From NCBI RefSeq assembly GCF_019303475.1, contig NZ_JABLSI010000038.1:1-51589 (forward strand): a stretch of DNA of 51,589 nt, given 5' to 3'. Within the stretch, counting starts at the first letter, position 1; each line of letters opens with the position of its first letter. The notes under the pieces were generated by a model. It ran no database searches. It had not been told where the DNA came from and saw nothing but the letters and a program-made list of their open reading frames with translations. Position numbers and translations under genes: made by a program. Below are positions 23,717-31,843 of the stretch, in pieces. The DNA is from Streptomyces sp. JJ38 (lineage in GTDB: Bacteria > Actinomycetota > Actinomycetes > Streptomycetales > Streptomycetaceae).

Positions 23717-24676
23717 ATGGTCGTCGAGGTGGCGGCGGTGGTGGCAGCCGTCTGCGCGGTCTACTTCCTGGCCGCCGCGCGGGTCATCAGGCAGTACGAG
23801 CGCGGGCTGGTCTTCCGGCTCGGGCGCCTCCGCCCGGAGGTCCGGGAGCCCGGCTTCCGGATCATCGTTCCGGTGGTGGACCGGATGCAGAAGGTGAACC
23901 TCCAGATCGTCACCCTGCCCGTCCCCGCCCAGGAGGGCATCACCCGCGACAACGTCACCGTCCGGGTGGACGCGGTCGTCTACTTCAAGGTCGTGGACCC
24001 GGCCGACGCCATCATCCGCGTCGAGGACTACCGGTTCGCGGTCTCCCAGATGGCCCAGACCTCGCTGCGCTCCATCATCGGCAAGAGCGATCTGGACGAC
24101 CTGCTGTCCAACCGCGAGAAGCTGAACCAGGGGCTGGCGATCATGATCGACAGCCCGGCCGTGGAGTGGGGCGTCAACGTCGACCGGGTGGAGATCAAGG
24201 ACGTCTCGCTGCCCGAGGCGATGAAGCGTTCCATGGCCCGGCAGGCGGAGGCCGCCCGCGACCGCCGGGCCCGGGTCATCAACGCGGACGCGGAGCTGGA
24301 GGCGTCCAAGAAACTCGCGGAGGCGGCCCAGCAGATGGCCGCCACCCCGGCGGCCCTGCAGCTGCGCCTGCTCCAGACGGTGGTGGCGGTGGCCGCCGAG
24401 AAGAACTCGACACTCGTCCTCCCCTTCCCCGTCGAGCTGCTGCGCTTCCTGGAGCGAGCGCAGGGCGGGCCGCCGCCGGAGGCCGACGCGGCAGCCCGGG
24501 GCGCCGCGTCGGGCGGATCCGCGGAGGTGACGCGGGAGCCGGAGGCGCCGCGTCACGAGGCCGACGAGCCGGAGCTGCCGGAGGTGCCCGGGGTGTCGGA
24601 GCTGCCGGGTGTGCCGGGCGTACCGGAGGTGCCGCCGCCCGAGAGGCCGGAGGGCGGGTCAGGGGCCGACCGCTGA
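23717..24676 (+). CDS. SPFH/stomatin-like (slipin) membrane protein
   Basis: A membrane scaffold protein of the stomatin/prohibitin/flotillin group, thought to organise membrane domains and modulate other membrane proteins. One N-terminal helix (EVAAVVAAVCAVYFLAAARV) is followed by the slipin core: YERGLVFRLGRLRPEVREPG, ITRDNVTVRVDAVVYFKVVD, and a coiled-coil segment with ARVINADAELEASKKLAEAA. The last 60 residues are acidic low complexity with PGV-type repeats (VPGVSELPGVPGVPEVPPPE). The ATG at 23717 has GGGAGG 5 bases upstream. No NfeD protease gene is adjacent, although such partners are common for slipins. Length 319 aa. Confidence 0.9.
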   Translation: MVVEVAAVVAAVCAVYFLAAARVIRQYERGLVFRLGRLRPEVREPGFRIIVPVVDRMQKVNLQIVTLPVPAQEGITRDNVTVRVDAVVYFKVVDPADAIIRVEDYRFAVSQMAQTSLRSIIGKSDLDDLLSNREKLNQGLAIMIDSPAVEWGVNVDRVEIKDVSLPEAMKRSMARQAEAARDRRARVINADAELEASKKLAEAAQQMAATPAALQLRLLQTVVAVAAEKNSTLVLPFPVELLRFLERAQGGPPPEADAAARGAASGGSAEVTREPEAPRHEADEPELPEVPGVSELPGVPGVPEVPPPERPEGGSGADR

Positions 24677-24793
24677 CTCCCCGCCCCCGGCAGGGGCGCG
24701 GGGAACCGCGCGATCGGCCATGACACACCCGCACGCCCCGACATGCGGGGAACGGGCAGTCCGCCCAAGCCCGCCGCCGTGCCGTGGCGCTGG

Positions 24794-24831
24794 GCTGGCC
24801 GGCCCCGCGCCTCGGCGCTGGGCCGGCCAGC
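24794..24831. terminator. Inverted repeat between convergent SPFH and asd genes
   Basis: GCTGGCCGGCC (24794-24804) pairs perfectly with GGCCGGCCAGC (24821-24831); 16 intervening bases include further GC complements. It lies in a 182-bp convergent gap. Confidence 0.6.
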
Positions 24832-24858
24832 GCGCGGGGTCCGGCCGTCGGCCAGGCC

Positions 24859-25887
24859 TCAGCTCAGCTCGGCCGCGACCAGCTCGGCGATCTGCACGGC
24901 GTTCAGGGCCGCGCCCTTGCGCAGGTTGTCGTTGGACAGGAACAGGGACAGCCCGTTCTCGACCGTCTCGTCCCGGCGGATGCGGCCCACGAAGCTCGGG
25001 TCCTGGCCCGCGGCCTGCAGCGGGGTGGGGATCTCCGACAGGGCGACGCCCGGTGCCGCGGAGAGCACCTCACGGGCACGCTCGGGGCTGATCGGCCGCT
25101 CGAAGCGGGCGTTCACCTGGAGCGAGTGACCGGTGAAGACGGGCACGCGCACGCAGGTGCCGGACACCTTCAGCCCGGGGATGTCGAGAATCTTGCGGCT
25201 CTCGTTGCGGAGCTTCTGCTCCTCGTCGGTCTCCTCCAGGCCGTCGTCCACGATGGAGCCCGCGAGCGGGAGCACGTTGAAGGCGATCGGGCGCTTGAAC
25301 TTGTCCGGCGCCGGGAAGTCCACGGAGGAGCCGTCGAAGGTCAGCTGGGCGGCGTCCGTCTCGACCGCCTTGCGGACCTGGCCGTCCAGCTCCGCCACCC
25401 CGGCCAGGCCGCTGCCGGACACCGCCTGGTAGGTGGCGACGACGAGAGCGGTGAGCCCGGCCTCGTCGTGCAGCGGGCGCAGCACCGGCATGGCCGCCAT
25501 GGTGGTGCAGTTCGGGTTGGCGATGATGCCCTTCGGCCGGTCCACGGCGGCCTGCGGGTTCACCTCGGAGACGACGAGCGGGACCTGCGGGTCCAGCCGC
25601 CAGGCGGAGGAGTTGTCGATCACGACGGGGCCGGCCGCCGCGACCTTGGGGGCAAGCTCCCTGGAGGTGGCGCCGCCGGCGGAGAAGAGGACGATGTCCA
25701 GGCCCGAGTAGTCGGCCGTCGTGGCGTCCTCGACGGTGACCTCGCCGTCCTTCCAGGGCAGCGTGCGACCGGCCGAGCGGGCGGACGCGAACAGGCGCAG
25801 CTCCTCCACCGGGAAGTTCCGCTCCGCCAGGATGTCGCGCATAACGCTGCCGACCTGGCCCGTGGCTCCGACGATGCCGATCCTCAT
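24859..25887 (-). CDS. asd: Aspartate-semialdehyde dehydrogenase
   Basis: Reduces aspartyl phosphate to aspartate semialdehyde with NADPH, the branch point to lysine/diaminopimelate, methionine and threonine. The 342-residue protein opens MRIGIVGATGQVGSVMRDIL (Rossmann GxTGxVG), has the active-site Cys127 in NPNCTTM, and later QAVSGSGLAGVAEL and VPVFTGHSL with the catalytic-region His. Length is standard. The gene is monocistronic and not linked to an aspartokinase gene, so it may be a second copy besides an ask-asd operon elsewhere. The start is ATG 25887 after AAGGAG. Confidence 0.95.
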   Translation of the reverse strand: MRIGIVGATGQVGSVMRDILAERNFPVEELRLFASARSAGRTLPWKDGEVTVEDATTADYSGLDIVLFSAGGATSRELAPKVAAAGPVVIDNSSAWRLDPQVPLVVSEVNPQAAVDRPKGIIANPNCTTMAAMPVLRPLHDEAGLTALVVATYQAVSGSGLAGVAELDGQVRKAVETDAAQLTFDGSSVDFPAPDKFKRPIAFNVLPLAGSIVDDGLEETDEEQKLRNESRKILDIPGLKVSGTCVRVPVFTGHSLQVNARFERPISPERAREVLSAAPGVALSEIPTPLQAAGQDPSFVGRIRRDETVENGLSLFLSNDNLRKGAALNAVQIAELVAAELS

Positions 25888-26157
25888 GGGGCTCCTTCGT
25901 TCTCGACTCGTGTCCCGACGCTGGCCCCTACCCTGCCCGAGGCGCCCTACGGCCTGCCAATCGTTTGACGTGCGTCACATCGGGTGAACACCCGGCGGAC
26001 CGTGGTGCGGGCACACACCTCCTCCATGGTAGTCAGCGCCCGCGGGAATCCGTTGGTGGCGCCGTACGGACCCCCGCAGGGCGGGTGTTCCGCGGCATAA
26101 CGCCGACATAGGATCGACGGTGACCGCTGGAACGCAGGGCCGACGAAGGGCCACGCC

Positions 26158-26571
26158 GTGAGGGAACGCAGCCAGCCCCAGCCGTACGACGCCGTCCCCC
26201 GCTCCGACTTCGGGCTGGGCCTCCACCACGTCCAGCTCACGCTGCCCCCGGGGGACGAGGAGCTGTGCCGTACGTTCTACGTGGACGTGCTCGGCATGAC
26301 GGAGATCCGCAAGCCCCCGGAGCTCGCCGCGCGAGGCGGGCTGTGGGTGCGCGCCGACGGCCTGGAGATCCACCTCGGCGTCGAGGATGACTTCCGGCCC
26401 GCGCGCAAGGGCCATCCCGGAATCCTCGTCGCCGACCTGGACGCGCTGGCCGCACGCCTCACCGACAAGGGCGTCGTCGTCGCCTGGGACGACGCCTTCC
26501 CCGGCCGCCGCCGCTTCTACGCCGACGACTGCCACGGGAACCGCCTGGAGTTCCTCGGTCCCGAGGAATGA
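26158..26571 (+). CDS. VOC (glyoxalase/bleomycin-resistance) superfamily protein
   Basis: A 137-residue single-repeat vicinal-oxygen-chelate protein. It begins its domain with GLHHVQLTLPPGDEELCRTF, goes on with YVDVLGMTEIRKPPEL, and has FPGRRRFYADDCHGNRLEFL at the end, where the Glu of LEFL is the usual metal ligand and HHVQL provides the His. The start is GTG 26158 with a GAAGGG about 8 bases upstream. Substrate unknown: the family includes glyoxalases, dioxygenases and resistance proteins. A near-palindrome TGACG-TG-CGTCA at 25966-25977 lies in the divergent gap shared with asd. Confidence 0.85.
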   Translation: MRERSQPQPYDAVPRSDFGLGLHHVQLTLPPGDEELCRTFYVDVLGMTEIRKPPELAARGGLWVRADGLEIHLGVEDDFRPARKGHPGILVADLDALAARLTDKGVVVAWDDAFPGRRRFYADDCHGNRLEFLGPEE

Positions 26572-26637
26572 CGCTCCGGGGCATCGCTCCGGGAGTGACG
26601 CCGAGGAGTGACGACACCCCGAGAGGGAGGACGAACG

Positions 26638-27042
26638 ATGACCGAGCGCAAGCCCCCCGGAGTCTCCTTCGAGTCCTTTGTCGACCAGCAGATCCGTGAG
26701 GCCGCCGAACGCGGCGCGTTCACCGGCCTCACGGGTGCCGGCAAGCCGCTGCCCGGTGCCGACGAGCCCTATGACGAGAACTGGTGGATCAAGCGGAAGC
26801 TCCATGACGAGGGGGTGTCCGTCCTGCCGCCGGCGCTCGCTCTGCGCAAGGAGGCCGAGGACGCCCTCGCGGCCGCCCGCGCGGCCCGCTCCGACGCCGA
26901 GGCGCGGCGCATCCTGCGGGAGATCAACGTCACGATCGAGGCCGCCCTGCGCCGGCCGCTCTCCGGCCCTCCGCTGAACCTCACCCCGTTCGACGTCGAG
27001 CAGGTCGTCGCGGAGCGCCGCGCCCGCGACACCGGGGGCTGA
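26638..27042 (+). CDS. DUF1992 (DnaJC28-type conserved domain) protein
   Basis: A 134-residue protein with the DUF1992 pattern: SFVDQQIREAAERGAFTGLT followed by GAGKPLPG and DENWWIKRKLHDEG, then a helix-rich second half (RRILREINVTIEAALRRPLS). The domain is also found in the eukaryotic DnaJ-like DNAJC28, but there is no J domain here. Function unknown. The ATG at 26638 has GGGAGG upstream. It lies 66 bases after the VOC gene on the same strand and ends at a classical terminator, so the two may be co-transcribed. Confidence 0.85.
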   Translation: MTERKPPGVSFESFVDQQIREAAERGAFTGLTGAGKPLPGADEPYDENWWIKRKLHDEGVSVLPPALALRKEAEDALAAARAARSDAEARRILREINVTIEAALRRPLSGPPLNLTPFDVEQVVAERRARDTGG

Positions 27043-27080
27043 CCAGGCCCTCCGGGCCTCCGGAGCCGACCAGAGCCACG

Positions 27081-27107
27081 CCCCGGGCCGTGCCGCACGG
27101 CCCGGGG
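27081..27107 (+). terminator. Intrinsic terminator with T-rich tail
   Basis: A 12-bp perfect stem (CCCCGGGCCGTG with CACGGCCCGGGG) and a 3-base loop are followed by TTCTCTT. This is the most classical rho-independent terminator in the window; it ends the VOC-DUF1992 unit just before the SOS-type box. Confidence 0.85.
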
Positions 27108-27125
27108 TTCTCTTCGCCCGGCCGT

Positions 27126-27141
27126 TCGAACGTCCATTCGA
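27126..27141. promoter_or_regulatory. LexA-type SOS box upstream of dnaE2
   Basis: TCGAAC-GTCC-ATTCGA matches the actinobacterial LexA consensus TCGAAC-N4-GTTCGA at 11 of 12 positions. It lies 77 bases before the dnaE2 ATG, at promoter distance, and predicts DNA-damage induction of the dnaE2/ImuB-like pair. Confidence 0.8.
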
Positions 27142-27217
27142 AAACGGGGTTAAGGTGGAAGGAGAGAGCCGGCGAGAGTCGTAGGCAGGGGGTGGCTGGT
27201 GTGGCGAGGAGACGCGG

Positions 27218-30200
27218 ATGTCTGGGTTTACGCATCTGCACGCCGTGTCCGGTCTCTCCGTCCGGTACGGCGCCTCACACCCCGAGCGGCTGGCCGAGCG
27301 GGCCGCCGAGCGGGGCATGGACGCCCTGGCCCTGACCGACCGGGACACCCTCGCCGGGGCCGTGCGGTTCGCCGACGCCTGTGAGCGCGCCGGGGTGCGA
27401 CCGCTGTTCGGCGTCGAGCTGGCCGTCGCCGAGCCGCCCGGCGGGACCGGGGGCGCGTCGGCGCCCGGCGTCGGTGCGGTCCGGCGGCGTACCCCGGTGC
27501 GGGGCGGGGCCTTCGTGGCCGAGCCGGCGCACCGCGTGGTGTTCCTGGCCCGCGACGGCGCCGCCGGCTGGGCCGAGCTGTGCCGGCTGGTGAGCGCCGC
27601 CCACAGGGACACCACGGCGGGCGCCCACGCGGGCGCGGGCGAGCGTCCCGTGCTGGGCCCGGCGGACGTTCCGGCCCGTGGCGTGACGGTCCTGCTCGGC
27701 CCGGGGTCGGACGTCGGCCGGGCCCTGGCCGCCGGCCGGCCGGACCGGGCGGCCCGGCTGCTCACGCCCTGGCGGGACGTCTTCGGGGACGCCCTGCGGC
27801 TGGCGGTGGACGGCTCGGCGCCGCGCCGCGAGGCGGCCCGCATGCTGGGGCTCGCCGCCGAGCGGGGTGTCGTCCCGGTGCTGACCAACGCCGTCCGGTA
27901 CGCCGACCCCGGCCTCGGCCCCGTCGCCGACGTGCTCGACGCGGCCCGCACCCTGGTGCCCGTCGACCCCGCCCGCGGGCTGGACGGCGGCGAGCGCTGG
28001 CTGAAGGGGCCGCGGGAGATGGCGCGGCTCGCGCAGGAGATCGCCGAGGCCGCGGGCTTCCGCCGCGACCTCGCGCACCGGCTGCTGGCCCACACCGAGG
28101 AGAGCGCCGCTCAGTGCCGCGTCGACGCCGGCGACGACCTGGGCGTCGGCAGTGCCCACTTCCCCGAGCCGCATCTCGTCGGGGCCGGCGCCCGTACCGC
28201 CGACCGGGTGCTGCGCTCGCGCTGCGCGGCGGGGATGGTGGCCCGCCGCTACGACCGGGACCGCCGCCGCTGGGACCGGCTGGAGGAGGAACTGCGGGTC
28301 ATCGAGCGCCACGGTTTCGCCACCTATTTCCTCACCGTCGCGCAGGTCGTGGACGACGTCCGGGCCCTGGGCGTCAGGGTGGCGGCCCGCGGCTCGGGGG
28401 CGGGCTCGCTGGTCAACCACCTGCTGGGCATCGCCGCCGCCGACCCGGTGGAGCACGGCCTGTTGATGGAACGGTTCCTCTCCGAGCACCGCGCGGCCCT
28501 CCCGGACATCGACGTCGACGTCGAGTCGGCCCGGCGGCTGGAGGTCTACCGGGCGATCTTCGAGCGGTTCGGCGAACAGCGGGTGGCCACCGTCGCCATG
28601 CCCGAGACCTACCGGGTCCGGCACGCGATCCGGGACGTCGGCGCGGCGCTCGGCATGGACCCGGCCGAGGTCGACCGGCTCGCCAAGGCGTTCCCGCACA
28701 TCCGGGCCCGCGACGCCCGCGGCGCGCTCGCCGAGCTGCCGGAGCTGCGCGGCCTGGACGCCGAACGTCACGGTGCCCGGTTCTGGGGGCTGGTCGAGGC
28801 GCTGGACGGGCTCGCGCGCGGGACGGCCATGCACCCGTGCGGCGTGCTCCTGTCCGACGCCGGGTTGCGCGCCCGCACCCCGGTGGTGCCCACCAGCGGC
28901 GAGGGCTTCGCCATGTCCCAGTTCGACAAGGACGACGTCGAGCGGCTCGGACTGCTCAAGCTGGACGTGCTCGGGGTGCGGATGCAGTCCACGCTGGCCT
29001 ACGCCGTCTCGGAGATCGAGCGGGCCACGGGCCGCCGCCCCGACCTGGACGCGCTCGACGTCGCCGGGCCCGGCGACGAGCGGACCTACCGGCTGATCGC
29101 CGCCGCCGAGACGCTGGGCTGCTTCCAGATCGAGTCACCGGGCCAGCGCGACCTCATCGGCCGCCTCCAGCCGTCCACCTTCCACGACCTGGTCGTCGAC
29201 ATCAGCCTGTTCCGTCCCGGCCCCGTCGCCGCCGACATGGTCCGGCCCTTCATCGCCGCCCGGCACGGCCGCACCCCGCCGAAGTACCCGCACCCGGACC
29301 TGGCGGACGCCCTGCGCGAGACCTACGGCGTGGTGGTCTTCCACGAGCAGATCATCCGGATCGTCGACCGGATGACGGGCTGCGGGAAGTCCTTCGCCGA
29401 CGAGACCCGGCGGGCGCTGGCCGATCCGGACCTCCAGCCGCGCATCCGGGCCTGGTTCGAACGGGAGGCGGCGGGGAACGGCTACTCCCCGGAGGTCATC
29501 GCACGCACCTGGGAGATCGTCGAGGCGTTCGGCGCCTACGGCTTCTGCAAGGCGCACGCCGTCGCGTTCGCCGTCCCCACCTACCAGTCCGCCTGGCTGA
29601 AGGCCCATCACCCGGCAGCGTTCTACGCCGGGCTGCTCACCCACGACCCCGGCATGTACCCCAAGCGGCTGCTGCTCGCGGACGCCCGGCGGCACGGCGT
29701 CCCCGTCCTCCCGCTGGACGTGAACCGCTCCGACGTCACCTATCGGATCGAACTGGAGTCCGAATCACGGCGTTGGGGCGTGCGCCTCGCGCTCGGCGAG
29801 GTGCGCGGCATCAGCGAGGCGGACGCCGCCCGCATCGCCGCGGGACGGCCCTACCGCTCCCTGCACGACCTGCTGGAACGCGCCCACCCGCCCCGCCCCG
29901 TGGCCGAGAACCTGGCCAGGGTCGGTGCGCTGGACGCCTTCGGGCCCAACCGGCGCGATCTCCTCCTGCACATCGCCGAGCTGCACCGGGGCGGCCGCCG
30001 CCCGGGGAGTGGCGCCGGGCAGCTGCCCCTCGCCCTGGACGTCCGGGGCGGGGACGGCGAAGGGGGCAGCCCGCACGAGGCGGGGCCGCCCCCCGCGGGA
30101 CTGCCCGACCTGGACCGCGACGAACGCCTCGGCGCCGAACTCGGGGTGCTCGGCCTGGACGCCTCCCGCCACCTCATGAGCGACCACCACGCCTTCCTCG

Positions 30201-30811
30201 GCGAGCTCGGCGTCCGCCCCGCCCAGCGGCTCACCGCCGCCCGGCACGGGGAGACGGTGCTGGTCGCCGGAGCCAAGGTCGCCACCCAGACCCCGCCCAT
30301 CCGTTCCGGAAAGCGCGTCATCTTCGTCACCCTCGACGACGGCACCGGCCTGACCGACCTCGCCTTCTTCGAGGACAGCCACGCCGCCTGCGCCCACACC
30401 GTCTTCCACTCCTGGCTGCTGCTGGTGCGCGGCGTCGTCCAGCGGCGCGGACCGCGCAGCCTCAGCGTCGTCGGCGCCGCCGCCTGGGACCTGGCCGAGC
30501 TGGTCGAACTGCGCCGCACCGGCGGTCTGGACGCCGTCGCCGCCCGGCTCGCCGAACAGCCCGGTACCCGCCCCGCTCCCGGCGACCGGCCCACCGCCCC
30601 GAACGAGGACGCCCCGAACGAGGACGCCCCGAACGAGGACGCCCCCGCGGAGGCCGCGCCCCGGCGCCGCATCCGCCTGGCGACCGGGTACGAGCTGCAC
30701 CCCTGGGCCGACCTCCAGCCCGCCGGCGAGTCCCCCAAGCACGCGGGCCCCGGCACACCCGCGGGCCCCGGCCGCAAGTTGTGGCACTCCAGTCCCGGAA
30801 GCGCGGGGTGA
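27218..30811 (+). CDS. dnaE2: Error-prone DNA polymerase III alpha subunit DnaE2
   Basis: A C-family replicative-type polymerase for damage-induced translesion synthesis. A degenerate PHP domain comes first (HLHAVSGLSVRYG, then DALALTDRDTLAGAVRF). The palm has RGSGAGSLVNHLLGI and the catalytic PDIDVDVESARR at about residue 428, plus FHEQIIRIVDRMTGCG and AFGAYGFCKAHAVAFA further on. An OB-fold lies near the C-terminus (VFVTLDDGTGLTDLAFFEDS). The 1197-residue length and absence of an editing domain fit DnaE2, not DnaE1. The start is ATG 27218 after GAGGAG. A LexA-type box is upstream. The C-terminal tail holds three exact 15-base repeats coding PNEDA. The ImuB-like gene follows after 6 bases. 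Confidence 0.94.
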   Translation: MSGFTHLHAVSGLSVRYGASHPERLAERAAERGMDALALTDRDTLAGAVRFADACERAGVRPLFGVELAVAEPPGGTGGASAPGVGAVRRRTPVRGGAFVAEPAHRVVFLARDGAAGWAELCRLVSAAHRDTTAGAHAGAGERPVLGPADVPARGVTVLLGPGSDVGRALAAGRPDRAARLLTPWRDVFGDALRLAVDGSAPRREAARMLGLAAERGVVPVLTNAVRYADPGLGPVADVLDAARTLVPVDPARGLDGGERWLKGPREMARLAQEIAEAAGFRRDLAHRLLAHTEESAAQCRVDAGDDLGVGSAHFPEPHLVGAGARTADRVLRSRCAAGMVARRYDRDRRRWDRLEEELRVIERHGFATYFLTVAQVVDDVRALGVRVAARGSGAGSLVNHLLGIAAADPVEHGLLMERFLSEHRAALPDIDVDVESARRLEVYRAIFERFGEQRVATVAMPETYRVRHAIRDVGAALGMDPAEVDRLAKAFPHIRARDARGALAELPELRGLDAERHGARFWGLVEALDGLARGTAMHPCGVLLSDAGLRARTPVVPTSGEGFAMSQFDKDDVERLGLLKLDVLGVRMQSTLAYAVSEIERATGRRPDLDALDVAGPGDERTYRLIAAAETLGCFQIESPGQRDLIGRLQPSTFHDLVVDISLFRPGPVAADMVRPFIAARHGRTPPKYPHPDLADALRETYGVVVFHEQIIRIVDRMTGCGKSFADETRRALADPDLQPRIRAWFEREAAGNGYSPEVIARTWEIVEAFGAYGFCKAHAVAFAVPTYQSAWLKAHHPAAFYAGLLTHDPGMYPKRLLLADARRHGVPVLPLDVNRSDVTYRIELESESRRWGVRLALGEVRGISEADAARIAAGRPYRSLHDLLERAHPPRPVAENLARVGALDAFGPNRRDLLLHIAELHRGGRRPGSGAGQLPLALDVRGGDGEGGSPHEAGPPPAGLPDLDRDERLGAELGVLGLDASRHLMSDHHAFLGELGVRPAQRLTAARHGETVLVAGAKVATQTPPIRSGKRVIFVTLDDGTGLTDLAFFEDSHAACAHTVFHSWLLLVRGVVQRRGPRSLSVVGAAAWDLAELVELRRTGGLDAVAARLAEQPGTRPAPGDRPTAPNEDAPNEDAPNEDAPAEAAPRRRIRLATGYELHPWADLQPAGESPKHAGPGTPAGPGRKLWHSSPGSAG
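30601..30645 (+). repeat. Three tandem 15-bp repeats inside dnaE2
   Basis: Three exact copies of GAACGAGGACGCCCC run head to tail and encode Asn-Glu-Asp-Ala-Pro three times in the disordered linker after the OB-fold. The repeat is in frame and could change copy number by slippage without breaking the gene. Confidence 0.9.
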
Positions 30812-30817
30812 TCCGCC

Positions 30818-31801
30818 ATGGGCGACGTGCTGTACGTCCACTTCGGTCCCGGCTGCACCGAGGAGCGCTACCCCCTCCTCCTCGACCTGCTCGCCGACAT
30901 CACCCCCGTCGTGCAGGCGCTCCCCCCGGACGCCGCGCTCGCCGACGTCCGCGGTGCCCTGCGCTACTTCGGCCGCACGGCGACGGAGCTGGCCGAGCTG
31001 GTCCGCGTCCGCGCCCTCGCCCTCCACGCCGTCCCGTGCACCGTCGGAGTGGCCGGAAATCCGCTGCTGGCCCGGATGGCGGCGTACGACGGAGAGCCCG
31101 GCCGGGTCCGGTCGGTTCCCGACGACCCCACCGCCGTCGCCGACTTCCTGGCGGCCAAGCCCGTCGCGGCCCTCTACGGCGTCGGCCCCGCGACGGCCCG
31201 GAGCCTCGGCGCCTACGGTCTGGACACGGTGGGCCGCGTCGCCGCCGCGTCCCCCGCCACCCTCCAGCGCATCCTCGGCGCGACCCCCGCACGCCGGCTG
31301 CGGGCCCGCGCCCGGGGCGAGGACCCCGTCCCGGTCGTTCCCAGCGCCCCCGCCCGCTCGGTCGCGGCCGAACACCGCTTCGGCCGCGACGAGCTGGACG
31401 CCGACGTCCGCCGCCGCGCACTGCTGACCCTCGCCGACGACCTCGGCTACCGGATGCGCGCCGACGGCCAGGTGGCGCGGGCCCTCACCCTCACCGTCCG
31501 GTACGCCGACCGCTCCACGACGACCCGCACCCGCGCCCTGCCCGAACCGACCGCCCACACCCCCGCGCTGACGGCCCTGGCCTACGCGCTGCACGACGCG
31601 CTCGGCCTCCAGCGGGCCCGGGTGCGGGCCCTCTCCCTGCGCGCCGAGGACCTCACGGCGGCCGACCTCGCCTCCCGGCAGCTCTCCCTCGACCCGCGGG
31701 AGGAGAAGGCGCACCGGGCCGAAGCCGCCGCCGACCGGGCCCGGCACCGCTTCGGCGCCACCGCCGCTCACCCGGCGAACCGGCTGGGCGACGCGGCGTG
31801 A
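30818..31801 (+). CDS. ImuB-like Y-family DNA polymerase lacking catalytic aspartates
   Basis: A 327-residue Y-family protein that appears catalytically dead. In active members the first strand carries two metal-binding Asp (as in VDFD); here the aligned VLYVHFGPG has His8 and Gly10. The second motif (SIDE) reads LADV, keeping Asp43 but with Val44 for Glu. Helix-hairpin-helix sequence (AALYGVGPATARSLGAYGLD) and a little-finger domain are present. A C-terminal RQLSLDPRE near residue 287 resembles a beta-clamp motif (QLSLF type). These features match mycobacterial ImuB, which bridges DnaE2 to the clamp. It starts 6 bases after dnaE2. No ImuA-type partner gene is in the window. Confidence 0.85.
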   Translation: MGDVLYVHFGPGCTEERYPLLLDLLADITPVVQALPPDAALADVRGALRYFGRTATELAELVRVRALALHAVPCTVGVAGNPLLARMAAYDGEPGRVRSVPDDPTAVADFLAAKPVAALYGVGPATARSLGAYGLDTVGRVAAASPATLQRILGATPARRLRARARGEDPVPVVPSAPARSVAAEHRFGRDELDADVRRRALLTLADDLGYRMRADGQVARALTLTVRYADRSTTTRTRALPEPTAHTPALTALAYALHDALGLQRARVRALSLRAEDLTAADLASRQLSLDPREEKAHRAEAAADRARHRFGATAAHPANRLGDAA

Positions 31802-31843
31802 GCGGTGCCGCCGACGCACCCGTCGTGCGCCCTCTGCGGGCCC

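Noticed and set aside
25966..25977. TGACG-TG-CGTCA near-palindrome between asd and the VOC gene as a stand-alone operator
   Set aside because: Only 5-bp arms, with no regulator gene nearby and no clear placement relative to a promoter; mentioned only under the VOC entry.
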